Assembly: GCA_964035575.1 (NCBI GenBank)
Contig: OZ037900.1
Coordinates: 124,001-188,000, forward strand
DNA length: 64,000 nucleotides
Direction of reading: 5' to 3'
DNA from: Rhynchopus sp. YZ270_cl-10
Lineage: Eukaryota > Euglenozoa > Diplonemea > Diplonemida > Diplonemidae
Shown: positions 10,634 through 21,137 of the stretch, piece after piece
Layout of the letters: each line of letters begins with the position of its first letter
How positions within the stretch are numbered: position 1 is the first letter of the stretch
Translations under genes and position numbers: made by a program
The notes under the pieces: generated by a model
Databases searched by the model: none
What the model was told of the DNA's origin: nothing
Seen by the model: the letters and a program-made list of their open reading frames with translations, nothing else

Positions 10634-10667
10634 CAGATGCATTGTGTCTCTCGTACGCACATCTCTT
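10634..10667 (-). repeat. Stem-loop, CACA-stem variant
   Basis: CAGATGCATTGTG and CGCACATCTCTT arms around a TCTCTCGTA apex. The outer AGATG/CATCT pairing is retained. Confidence 0.45.
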
Positions 10668-10871
10668 TAAATACAAAATAGGGCCGAGAGACCCTTTGTG
10701 ATTAACTATGCGCTTTTTTTGGGGCGTGAAGAGAGATGACAAGAGCGACGTAGTACCCGGACAGGGTCATATGGCACATGACACCTCTTTACTCACAATA
10801 CATCGAGAGGAAGACGATAATAACCCCTAAAAAAGACACACGATTTGAAAACAGCAAAAAAAAAAAAAAAA

Positions 10872-10948
10872 TGGTGCTCCGGGGAGAAGTCGATATTGAC
10901 AGGTCGCTGACAAAAAAAGGTCGGTGACAGATTTCCGAAAAAGCACCA
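10872..10948. repeat. GGTGCT...AGCACC small repeat
   Basis: Ends TGGTGCTCC and AGCACCA pair as short inverted repeats. The centre carries GTCGATATTGACAGGTCGCT and a TTTCCGAAA block shared with 25482-25551. Confidence 0.6.
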
Positions 10949-11685
10949 AAAAAAAAGGGGGGTTTTTTTCCGTTTTGTATGGCACTGAAGGAATGCCGTG
11001 TTTAAAGAACGAAAACGTCCCCACCTTCCCCTACCCTAGCAAGAAGCATACACAACAGATGAAGCAAAATGATTAGACTGCATTGCAGGTTCACCGCCCC
11101 CAACTGTGAAAAAGCACAAAAATATAACCACTTTTTAAAATGACAGTCATTTCACTTCACCGGTCCAAGCAAAAGCAACGGCATCACCACACTGCCGCCC
11201 CCACCTCTCTTGGCTGTAGCAACCAATTGCTTTTTTTTTTCTTTTTTTTGCGCAAAAACTGGAGAAATAGTAACCCTGATAGGTGAGAGAAGAAAAAAAA
11301 AGGTTTTTTTTTTCCGTTGCTCAATTCCCCTGTTGGAGTGGGGGGGTGGTTGGACGACCGTATCTGAGGAACCTAAATCTCCCTGTTTAAGCTACGCTTT
11401 TGTGGGTATAAAAAAACAGAATGTGAACATTGCGTGTAGACACGCAATATGGGGCATCTAACGGGAGGGGATGGGGGTGTTGGAGATTGTGCAAAAAAAA
11501 AATTTTTTTTTGTTTGATTATAGACTACGGTCTAGACAGCAGCCGATCACGTGGCGCCTTTCTCACCTCTCAGTTCATCTGAGTAGGTGGGGGATGGGTC
11601 ACGTCAACCAAGTGTAAGTCTAAGACAGCAGCCGATTGTGCAAAAAAAGAAGAAAAAAAAATGAAAAACTGAAAAGAAAAGGGAA

Positions 11686-11762
11686 TAGTTATTTATGCAT
11701 GGTCAGTCGGAAAGGCGTGCCTTAAAGGCATACGAAAATGCCAGCCCCCCCGGATGAATAAG
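11686..11762 (-). repeat. GCAGGCACACC repeat, diverged copy
   Basis: Begins GTTATTTATGCA and ends ATGCCAGC..CCGGATGAA, as in the better copies. The middle is replaced. Confidence 0.35.
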
Positions 11763-12862
11763 CACAAATAATTTTTTTTTCTGCATTGTTTCCCTTATTT
11801 TAGAAGCTTCGTTCTCAGTACAAAACGTTTTTTTTTTTTTTTTTGTTTTCTTTTTCTTTAATTGGAGTGTTAGTTTGTTGTTGTTGTTGTTGCTTTTTTT
11901 TTTTTTTTTTTTGAAGAAAACAGTTTTCAGCCTTCAAAAAATGTTGGTAAGGTGTGACAAAACCTTCTCGTGTTTAGTCACAATAAAGGGATGGGTCAGC
12001 AAAACACTTCAGAAGGCCCATCGATCCACGACTACGCGGGGGAAATGATAAACCTGTGGAAATAAAGTAAAGAGTTGGAAGCTGCCCCCCTTTTTTTTAG
12101 GAACATTTTCTTTTCTTTTTCTGTTTTGCGTACAACACATCTCTCTAACCCCTACCTCCCCTCATCCCCTTTTTCCCCCTTTTTTTTCTGGGCAGCGAAA
12201 GCTGCTTCCCGTTCTGTGTGTTTTTTTTGTTTTTTTTGTTCAATCTAAAAGCAAAAGCTTCAATAAATGGGTTTAAAGGGGAAGGGGGGGGGGGGAAATG
12301 CGTGTGTCAGCACGCAATATTGTGATATTGTGTGTTTTTTTGTGCGTGAGGAAATCGAAAAAATCAGATTAAACCCCCCCTCTGACACTCATATCTTCAT
12401 CAAAAGAAAAAAGGAACATTTTCATTTGACGCGAAAAGTTGCCTCTTTTTTTTGATTGTACGAAAAGTGCCAGAATGAGGTTTACGGGGTGGGGGAAAGC
12501 TTGGGACCCCAAATTACCCCCATTTTTTTTGTCTAAAAGGGGTGATTGGCGACAGCCCTGACAAAAATTCTCTCTCCGCGGGGGGCTGCTCACACAGAAA
12601 ATGGGTATTTTGTGTGTTTGAAAGCAAAAAAAAAAAAAGTGGGTTGTTCATCAGAGCAAAAAACATTACTCAATAAACGTGAATGGGGTATGTGTGCTTT
12701 TGTGGGTTGTGGAGTTTTATTTTTATTCACCGGGGGGTGCGCGCACAGCCATTCGCCCCCACAGAGACAAAGATGGGTGTGCACATGAAAGGAAAATCCT
12801 TTAGACGCCCGGTTCGTTTTTTTTTTTTTTTTTTTTTTGAAAACTTTTTTGGGAAAATGACT

Positions 12863-14751
12863 ATAACACCCACGTTACTAATACCCATTTACGATAATAC
12901 CCACTGGGTATTATCGTAAACTTTTTGGGTATTATCGTAAAGTTTTTGGGTATTATCGTAAACTATTTGGGTATTAGTTTTGGGTATTATCGTAAACTTT
13001 TTGGGTATTACCCAGGTACCTAGGTACGATGTGATTTAGCTGGCTACTCGCGCAAGGTATCAGAGGCGCTCGCACGCTGGTGAATGTGCAGACAAGGTAT
13101 GGTTTCATCGACCCCAGGGAAAATACAATTTTCACTAAATATATGGGGGGGGGTTTTTTTTACACAACTTTTTGCATCCCTGTCTTACATCCTCAAATTC
13201 AGGGTAACCATTTTTCTTGACAATTAACAATTAATCTTTCTCCAAGCGACATAACTTAATTACACCCACATTTACACTCATCACAGGATCGCGAAATCTG
13301 AACTGCATCAGCGATTGCGCTTCTCCGTCTCCGACATTCTACACCTCAACATACGAAGACCTGGGTGGGAACATTTAGTCAGTCACTGCTATAGCCATTA
13401 ACCCAGGGAGCATAGCTAGTGCAAGAAATTCGACTTTGGCAACCTTCCGGAAAGTCTGTCCTCTGCTCGCGGAGGACTAGACACAAGAAAATATTGCGTT
13501 CCCCCAGAAAACCAGTGCACATTTCACACTCCTTGTGGGTGGTCTTGTTGCCTTTTCGTCATAGTAATTTTGGCCCAGGCATGTTCTTGAAGCATGACAA
13601 TTTAGTGTGTATGGGGCAGGGTGTTGTTTTGTTCTGAATTCTCTTTGTTATAACATCTAAGTCAATCGCGGGTGGTGGTGTGTGTAGCGTGAGGCACTCT
13701 TTTTAGCAAACTTCCTGCGGCTGCTAAAGTGTTATTTCTTCGGATTTAACAACGTACAGCGTAACATAGTGGTTTAGCCTGGTCGACACAACCTTTGATA
13801 GATACGGGATAACCAACCCCCTTCGACCCCTTGTGGGTTCACTGAACAAGCCCTAGTGGTAGTTAAACGCGATTGACATTTACATTCCTAGAGATGAAAG
13901 AACAAGACAACACTTCTGTACCCGCGCATCAAAATTGTGGAAAACTTTGCACCCCAAACACCCTCAACAACGCCCGCCAAAAGGCGCCCCTTGTTGCTGG
14001 GAGTTGGTTCTCATGATACCTGCACAGCGGGCATTCCTCTGAGTCCAACGCATGTTTGGCCTGTCTGCGGCGTTGTACTTAAGGTGCACGAAGGCAGGGT
14101 CTGGTGGTAAATTTTGCGTAGTACTGCGACGTGGTACTGCGTGGGTCTGGGAATATGGGTACCTGGGTACAGGATATTGGTTGTGTAAGACATCTTCCAC
14201 CATGCATTGAGGAGGGTAAGACAGTGTTCGCAGTTTCTACCTGATAGCATTACAACATTTAACTTCTCCACGGGGGTCTTGGGCCGTTCACTCGGTTCTA
14301 CCTTGACTACCGGAAGATATTCTTGAGGCCTTTTTGGTCTTTAGAATATCCGGTCTTCCCGAACGGAGGCACACTTTGTGTGTTACTACGACCTGGCAAT
14401 TTCCAGCAGTAGGTTAAGTAATCTTTCTTGTAAATTGTTGGATCATTATCTCCTCAGTGCATGAATGCCCCACGTGACTGGACACTTTTGTGTTTGTCAT
14501 GTGGAGCTGTGGTTGCTCTTTCACGACTTTTTTCCTGTTCCTGGGTACCTGTTCCTGGACCTGGACCTGGGTACCTGGGTGCCTGGGTACTACCCAACCT
14601 GGGTAATACCCAAAAAGTTTACGATAATACCCAAAAAGTTTACGATAATACCCAAAACTAATACCCAAAAAGTTTACGATAATACCCAAAAAGTTTACGA
14701 TAATACCCAGTGGGTATTATCGTAAATGGGTATTAGTAACGTGGGTGTTAT
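12863..14751. mobile_element. 1.9-kb transposon with GGGTATTATCGTAAA arrays
   Basis: Long inverted ends start ATAACACCCACGTTACTAAT and are built of tandem, partly inverted copies of GGGTATTATCGTAAACTTTTT (five or so per end). They close with the exact mirror at 14751. No clean target duplication is visible. The core (about 13540-14520) is shared, at roughly 95 percent identity over several blocks by eye, with the core of 57639-59084, although the terminal arrays of the two are unrelated. Frames of about 80 codons on the minus strand are conserved between both copies, but I recognise no transposase in them. Confidence 0.75.
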
Positions 14752-15920
14752 GATAATTACCCCAACTTTTTTACCATTCCTTTTTAGGGAACGGAAGCAT
14801 GTACGGTCCTGGAAGCTCCAAGAAAAATGGAGTCGGGCTTAATAGGAAGTTTGCCTTTCCTAAACGTACACAACAACTGGCAAAAAAGGGGAGGGGTGTC
14901 GTCGCTCACCTATATCATTGAAATACCATTGCTTACCAATGGTACACTCCAATATTGTCCCCGCTTTTTTATTATTTAATTTGCTGCTAAACTGCCGACA
15001 ATGGCCTAAGGACCCACCTTGGTGGGCACCTAGGTGTCTGTACTCAATGCCGGCATACGGGGAAATGGTAAGGTGTATGAGTATATGAGTATCTAACACA
15101 CATCTTAAGAAAAGTTGTCGGAAATTTCGTACGGTTTACCACCTTGGTGGTGAAGTGCAAAGATATCCGGCTGTTAAAAAGAAAGAAAAGTTTATAAGAT
15201 GACCCTAAGCCTCTCATGCTTAGCCACCTTGTAATAAATAACACAAAGAAATGTGTCTTGATATGTACATACAACAGCCCTGTTGTGACAGTGTACCTAA
15301 AAGAAGAATTTTTGTCAACGGGGGGAGGGGGAAATCAATCCTTAACAAATACACCATAAATCTAATAAAAAGGGGGAAGGAAAGCAACGGAATGATTGCG
15401 TCCAAAAGAAAAGAAAAAGAAAAGAAAAATGTGATGACAGGGGATGTGTGGGAGTGGTACAGAAGATAAGGTTCACACCTTTTGTTTTTTGTTTTTTTGT
15501 TTTGTTTTTTTTTTACGGCTGTGCATTCGCGTGTCTCTGGCGTTACTTTTTCGTTTCTTTCCCTTTTTTTTTTGCCCCCTTTTTTTGACCAGATTTTTTT
15601 GTTGAGTTTTTTTGACAATACTGTTTTTTTTTAGCAACTGCGGAGATCACGCCAGCCTAAGCAATTCTTGAATTTACTATTTTTGTTTTTCGATTCCCAT
15701 TTTTTTCTCCATTTTCCTCTTTTTTTTTTGATAATTTTATATGTTGATGATGTCTCAATCTTCCAGGATGGCAGACGCAATCGACGACGCTAGCGAATCA
15801 TTTGGGTCAAAATCCTGTAGATTTTTTTTTGTTGAATTGCATTGGGACTGGGAACCTGGCAAATCACATGAAGGGTAAATCACACCCCCCCACTCAAAGT
15901 CGGCCGAAATAGAGAACCGC
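14752..15920. other. Gene-free spacer
   Basis: A/T-rich. Contains a canonical stem-loop at 15190-15230. A plus-strand frame of 37 codons (15768-15878) follows a polypyrimidine-CAG, but it has no known domain and is too short to call. Confidence 0.4.
15190..15230 (-). repeat. Stem-loop (canonical)
   Basis: Arms AAGATGACCCTAAGC and GCTTAGCCACCTT, loop CTCTCAT, preceded on the plus strand by GTTTATA. One right-arm change (T to C) leaves pairing intact except at the bulge. Confidence 0.7.
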
Positions 15921-15957
15921 TTTACAAGGTGACCCTAAGCTCCTCGTTGCTTAGCTG
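15921..15957 (-). repeat. Stem-loop downstream of the MYND gene
   Basis: Left arm AAGGTGACCCTAAGC here carries G where others carry A. The loop is TCCTCGTT and the right arm GCTTAG then diverges. Lies 66 bases past the inferred stop at 16023, on the gene strand. Confidence 0.65.
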
Positions 15958-16022
15958 GTAGCTGGTCTCCTCTCAAATAAGCCCTATGTCTCACCCTGGC
16001 CTCTCTTAAACTAATCCTCTGT

Positions 16023-17172
16023 TCATCCCGCGCCTTCCCCTACCAACTCCATCTGCTGTTTTAACTTAAAAATTCAAAGAAAAACACCCCAAACATACCA
16101 AGGAAGACTTCAGCGGTGTGCTCTGTCCTGTATGCTCGCTTGGCATCCGCGATGAGTTGCTGTTCGGCGACACCGACGCAGGCACCACCCCACCTGCAGG
16201 CTCTTTATGCCCCGACCGCGTCCACATATCCCACGCCTGCTGCTCCATGCTCACCAGCCCAGGCATACCTCCACCACCACCACCCCCTCCACCCCACTGC
16301 ATGCCGTACTGACTCCCACGCTTCTTCATCCTTGCTGCGAGCACCGCATCTTGGTGTCTCTGCTGCTGCTTCGCTGAGGGGACATGCATGAGAGGCGACT
16401 CGCTTGAATAAAGCGGCGGCGGCGGCGGCATCTCCTGCTGCTGCTGCATCATGTACATCTGCGGCTGGCTCATTTGGTGGTTCTGAAAGGCCTCTGCCTC
16501 AGCATTCATCAATGCCGTCCTCGCTAAGGTGGCTGCAACGGGTGCGAGCACTGTGGGGTTCATGCGGACCAGCTCCATCACAATCTGCGCGGATGTCCTG
16601 GGAGACAGTGCGGCAACCCTTTCCATGCTACGCATTAGCTGCCTCATCTCGCTTTGTACCTGAGCGTGTCTCTGCTGTGCGCTGGTCGGCGATGGTGGAT
16701 GTGCCCTTGTAGTTCTTTCATACCTAGGGGAGATGGGTGAGGCAACGGAGGGAATCTCCTGCTGTGGTGGTTTGGGAGTGCTTGCAGGCGCGCCTTCCCT
16801 CCGTACGGTCGCGCAGAGGGAACGGTGTACCCCCCAATGGTCGGATTGGCACTTCGCGTCGCAGTATGCCACCAAAAGGCAGGGGCACTTCCGGAGTGCT
16901 TGGGTCTGTTTGTTGCAGTGTGTGCAGCGTTCGAGGGGCTCAGTGGGGGAGGTGGAAGTGGAGGTGTCGGCCTGGCTGGTGGAGAGCGCTTCATTCATGG
17001 AAGGGGTGGCTGAGGTGGAGGAGACGCAGCTCTGTGGCGAGCCTGTCATGCGAGTGTCGGTGCATGTCGTGTCTGAAGAAGGTGTCGGGGTGTTAGGAGA
17101 AGCGGAAGCGGAAGCGGAAGCTGTGCTGTCGGCAGCCTGCTGGAAGAGAATCGTCTCGTGGTCGATACTCAT
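16023..17172 (-). CDS. MYND-type zinc finger protein
   Basis: Exon 1 runs 17172-16099. A GTATGT donor follows directly, and a 43-base intron ending AACAG (16056) would join exon 2, 16055-16023, giving 368 residues ending in GEGAG. Without splicing the frame ends eleven codons later at 16066. The intron is inferred from the donor matching the one in the neighbouring gene, and is less sure because it is so short. The MYND finger lies at 83-120 (CTHC, CPC, YCDAKC, HRSLC) and is a known protein-protein binding module. The rest is low complexity: Ser/Thr-rich N-terminus, a predicted helical stretch with many Met and Ala (about 165-225), Gln, Pro and Gly runs. There is no SET domain, so this is not an SMYD methyltransferase. 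An adaptor role is inferred. Confidence 0.8.
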
Positions 17173-17337
17173 CGTTGGTTGTGGAAAAAGAGGAGGGGGA
17201 AAAAGTGTGTGGGAGATGAAAAGATGATTTTTTTTTCCCCTGTTGTTGTTGTGTGTGGGGGGTTGTCAAAACGATTTTTTTGTGAAGTGGTAACCCAAAA
17301 TGGTAAAGTGTGGAAAATAACGGAGGCGAAGAGGGTA

Positions 17338-17772
17338 TACCATGGATGTCCAAAGTACTTGAAGTATATCAAGTACTTGATCCCCCAAAAAATCCAATAC
17401 TTGATACTTCAAGTACTTGACACCCTATTTTTTTTTCTAGTACTTTTTTACTTGTTCTCCCTCTGTCAAGTACTTTTTTCACAAAAAAAACGTCAAGTAC
17501 TTGATCAAGTACAAAAAAAAGTGGGTACTTGATCAAGTACTTGACGTTTTTTTGCGAAAACAAGTACTTGACAGACTCTGCCAGAGGGTAAAAAAGTAAA
17601 AAAGTACGAGAAAAAAAAAATAGGGTATCAAGTACTTGATTTCTGTCAAGTACTTGATCAATCTTCAAGTACTTGACTGTCATTTTGAGAGGAAAAAAAA
17701 GGGGGGTCAAGTACTTCAAGTACCATAAAAAATCCGAAAAAAGTACTTCAAGTACTTTGGACATCCATGGTA
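17338..17772. mobile_element. TA-flanked MITE of AAGTACTTGA repeats
   Basis: Ends TACCATGGATGTCCAAAGTA and its complement (closing at 17772) are flanked by TA at 17336-17337 and 17773-17774. The interior is dominated by AAGTACTTGA and its reverse, each with a palindromic AAGTACTT. It begins about 165 bases upstream of the MYND start, so it may lie in that gene's promoter region. Confidence 0.65.
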
Positions 17773-18200
17773 TACACATGGTGGAGGAAAAATAAAGGGT
17801 GCAATATTTTTTTTTCCCCCGTACTGTTCGCATTTAAGGATGTGCTGGGTGTTTACAAGAGGGCAGATGCACTATTGGTGGGGTAACCAAGGGGGTGAGG
17901 TGGGATACTAAAGGGGGAAGGAAACATTGTGAAGATTAAATGTATAAAAGCCTCTTACAGGGTCTCACCTCAATTCCAAGTCTAAGTACTAAAAAAACCT
18001 CCCAAAAATTCCAGAAAATATCAATATTTTTTTGATAAATTGTTGGAGTAGTGTAGTTGCCTCGGTAGTGTTGCCACAGTTTGTGCAAATCTCCACTTTA
18101 GTTTTTTTCCTGAATTACCCCGATTTTTGTATTTTGCGCAATACAATCTAGGGTTACGTCTGTGGCCATATCGTTCAGTCAAATCAAAAAAATAAACAGA

Positions 18201-18233
18201 AAAAGTTTATAACCTCTCGTGCTTAGTCACCTT
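18201..18233 (-). repeat. Stem-loop lacking its left arm
   Basis: GTTTATAA runs straight into CCTCTCGTGCTTAGTCACCTTT. About 13 bases of the left arm are missing, so it cannot fold like the others. Confidence 0.5.
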
Positions 18234-18338
18234 TAAAAAGGAGTACAAAAAATCCCACTCGTCTGTAGTAAGTGCAGAATACAGAGAAATGGCAGGTGTT
18301 CCGATCGTTTTATTTATCACAATGCAGCCACAACGAAC

Positions 18339-18372
18339 GCACAATGCCAGTCATCCGGATGAAAGCACTGAC
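18339..18372 (-). repeat. GCAGGCACACC repeat, 3' half only
   Basis: Only the part ATGCCAGTCATCCGGATGAA then AGCAC is present, 106 bases after the stem-loop. Confidence 0.4.
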
Positions 18373-18609
18373 CCATCAAAACAAATAAAATGAAAAACGC
18401 GAAACTAAAATAAATAAATAAAGAAATGCATCTCTCGTTACACACATTGGGGCCACATTCTGCGCAAGACTTTACCCTTTTTAGTTATCAAACACAACAC
18501 AACACAACACGGTACACACACCTCTAAAAGAATTAGTGAGTGTCTCTACGTGACACAGCTCCTTTTCCATCGTGGAAAAGGATGTTTATTGAACACTTTT
18601 ATTCTTTCT

Positions 18610-18660
18610 TTGAAAAACTTGGTTGTATTAGTATGGCCACACTAGAGTGTGCCCCGCTAT
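18610..18660 (-). repeat. AAAACTTGG dispersed repeat, copy 2
   Basis: AAAAACTTGGTTGTATTAGT, GGCCACACTA and GAGTGTGCCCCGCTAT. Diverged by a few bases from 2479-2534. Confidence 0.55.
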
Positions 18661-19486
18661 TTATTTTTTTTTTTTTTTGTTGCGGTCGCAGTAGGGGGTA
18701 TCAGGTTGGGTAAGGGAGAGGAATCCTGGGTCAGGGAGAGTGACAGCACTGCTGTGTTTTTTGTTTTCGTTCGCGCGCTGGGCAACACAAACACATAGGT
18801 TTGCGTCTTCAGGCGCTCTAAGGTGGCGTATGTAGCCATGTCATCGTTTTTTTTTTTTGGCATAAATTGGTGTGGCCGAAAAGAGCATTTTTTTCCCGCA
18901 CTTTTTTATCGCACTTCTAAATGCGATTTTTATTTTGCGCGAAAACTGTTCTCTGTTGCACACCAATGTTTCTGCCTCTATGAAAAAAAATGCAATAAAA
19001 GTGAAAGAAACGTACGGTGAGGCTCTGAGCCTTTTTGGAGGTAATATTGTGAAGAAGAAAAAAAAACACCTATTCATGTTCCACACACGTGCGACATTTT
19101 AATCAGCTTCATATATTTTCAGTTCACAGAATTGAAAGTATTTGAGAGGGTCAACACATGCACATTTAAAGAAATACTCTCAGCTACCAGATCACATAAA
19201 ACGTTTAACTTAAAGAGAGAGACGTAAGGCCGTTACGTAGCGACAATCAAACTGTCCGAAAACGAGTTCTGTTCACGCGTTCTAACAAAAAACGGCACAA
19301 TTTATTATTTTTTCTTTTCATTCTTGAATTTTTCTGTTTATTTTGTTTGTGTCGATCATCGCCAAACCTTTTTCTTTTTTTTTTGATACATTGTTGGAGC
19401 GTAGCCTCAGCTGTGTTTGCTAATTTTTGATTTTGTTCTTCCTTTTTGAATTTTTCTCTTCGCATAAGTCTGGCTCCTTTTGTCTA

Positions 19487-21051
19487 TCACGCGGGCTTCT
19501 TTTTCTTCTTCTTCTTCTCTTGGAAGGATGCCTCCTTGCCTGCTGCGAGGTCCTTCAGCTGCGTGTCGTACATCTTCTGACGCTCGATCGGAATCTAAAA
19601 GAAAGAAAACAGTTTTCAATTCATTCAAATGACATTCTAGTACACCCCATCCCCTCCTTTCCTCGTTTACCTGATTCGGAGGCCATTTGTTGGCACTATT
19701 TTTTGGTGATCTAGGCTCTCTCCTTCAAGACTCCTTGAGCCTTTGAAAAAAAAGTTAACTGATGTGGCTGAATGGGCGCACCCGTAAGCCCAGCCAGCAA
19801 GCTGACTGGGCGAACCGTAGGTACTGGCCATAAGGCTCAAACCCTCAACAAGGCGAAAAAAGTGCGCAGAAGTGGGCAAAAAGTGACAAATTCTTGGATT
19901 TAGTTGTAGTTGCCTCGGTTGTGTTGCCACAGTTGTGCAATCTCCTCCTTTTTTTATTTTTTACATACCGCTCCTGAATCCTTCAGGTTCTGCAGGTGTT
20001 TTGTATAGACATCCTTGCCTTCTGACTTGTAGTAGGACTCCATCTGGTCGTCGAACACCTTCAGCTTCGAGAGGAACTCTTGCTCCTCTGCATCCTTCTG
20101 TGTTGCTGGCTTCTTCTTCTTTGGTTTTGCTTTCTTCGGCGTGGCCTCGTCAGGGCTCGGGCTGTCATCATCCTGTTCCTCCTCCTTCTCCGCCTCTTTT
20201 TTCTTCTTCTTCTTCTTCGGCTTAGACTTTGGTGACTCTTCTTCAGACTTCTCAGTTTCAGCCTCAGTCGGAGGTGGTGGAACAGCTGCAGCATCAGCAC
20301 GCTTGCGAGGACGTTTTTTCTTTCCTCCAGGGCTAGGTGGTGGGGCATCGTCTTCGGGGGGCTTGAGATCAGCCCCTCCTGGATCATCTGAGTTGTTCTT
20401 CGCGTCGTCACCCCCCTTCTTTTTCTTCTTCTTCTTTTTCTTAGGCGTTTCAACCACCGGAGACTCATCTGGTTTGTCCGAATGGTCCGACCCATTGTCC
20501 TCTTTTATAGAAACCTTTTTGTCTTTGAAAGGAGGCTTCCCCCGCTCCATCCTGTCTAATTGGTTCCGGTAGTACCCACGAAGCTCTGGTGGGCATTGAT
20601 CTTGGTATACCATTTCGGAGACAAAGTTGCGGTACGTCTTCGCAGGGACGCGGGCATGGTAGGACACCATTTCCTCCTGGAATTTGTCGAGGCGTTCTTT
20701 GTAGTCGTCGGAGTCTTCGCCGTCGTGTGGGCTGGAGTACGCATCGTTGCGGTATTCGTGAGAGTCGCGGGATGAGGCGCTGGCGGAGTCTTCGTCTCGA
20801 TCGTAGAAGGGCGGTGGGAACAGCGTGGTCTCGCGGGTGGCGTTGCCCCGCTCGTCGGCATTGAAGCCGTAGTCCTTGAGGTACACGCCGTCCGCTTTCG
20901 CATCGAAGCCGTATTGTGGGAAGGTCTTCTCGTCTTCGCCGACGAACTCCTCACCGTCAAGTGCTAGCTGTTCTGGAAGGGCACGTTCGTCACCTTCGAC
21001 ATAGTAGTTGGACATAGGAGAAGCTTCGGGGGAAGGTGAAGGGCTTTCCAT
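19487..21051 (-). CDS. Lysine-rich protein with a duplicated 60-residue domain
   Basis: Exon 1 21051-19969 and exon 2 19594-19487, separated by a 374-base intron with GTATGT donor and TTTTAG acceptor, encode 396 residues. Splicing completes a second copy of a helical domain. Copy 1 (about 117-175) starts YKERLDKFQEEM and copy 2 (about 326-386) starts FLSKLKVFDDQM. Both continue through SYH/SYYKS, Y..F/Y..HL, an I/C-P turn, then YRNQLDRM or YDTQLKDL. Between them lie acidic and Lys-rich tracts with poly-Lys runs. The N-terminal 110 residues are acidic and Phe/Tyr-containing. I do not recognise the domain family. The charge pattern suggests a nucleic-acid or chromatin-associated protein, but that is only inference. 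The start follows TTTGCAGGC, so a 5'-UTR splice acceptor may lie just before the ATG. Confidence 0.75.
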
Positions 21052-21106
21052 GCCTGCAAAATGATTATTTTTTTGAAAGAAATGTGGGGGAATAGAAAAA
21101 AGAAAG

Positions 21107-21137
21107 GTTTATTGAAGCTAGCCTGTTGTGCTTAGTA
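21107..21137 (-). repeat. Diverged stem-loop overlapping the PDZ gene end
   Basis: GGTTTATTGAAGCTAGCC, TGTTGTGCTTAGTA. The apical CTCTC is lost, but GTTTAT and GTGCTTAGT are kept. Confidence 0.35.

Larger units (their letters stand above)
9698..12862. other. 3.2-kb gene-free spacer
   Basis: Many poly-A/poly-T runs and no frame with a recognisable domain on either strand. Holds a (TAAA)n microsatellite near 9874-9899, a (GTT)n tract near 11874-11892 and the small repeats listed separately. ACACGCAATAT-type text recurs near 11430 and 12311. An unspliced or RNA gene cannot be excluded. Confidence 0.4.
17773..19486. other. Gene-free spacer with several small repeats
   Basis: No domain-bearing frame. 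Contains a (AACAC)n tract near 18489-18508, weak stem-loop text near 17944-17972 and 18422-18450, a small hairpin GTGTCTCTACGTGACAC near 18539, and two members of a 50-base family also found in the intron of the next gene (18035-18105, 19380-19422). Confidence 0.4.

Noticed and set aside
13964-14271. Minus-strand frames in the transposon core as a transposase gene
   Set aside because: Conserved between two elements but only about 80 codons each, overlapping in two frames, with no motif I can name.
15768-15878. 37-codon plus-strand frame starting after a polypyrimidine-CAG
   Set aside because: Too short, no recognised domain, opposite strand to all other genes. Left as a curiosity.
20141-20572. 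Antisense frames over the Lys-rich linker (poly-Phe/Ser and poly-Arg products)
   Set aside because: Shadows of the low-complexity AAG repeats of the real gene.
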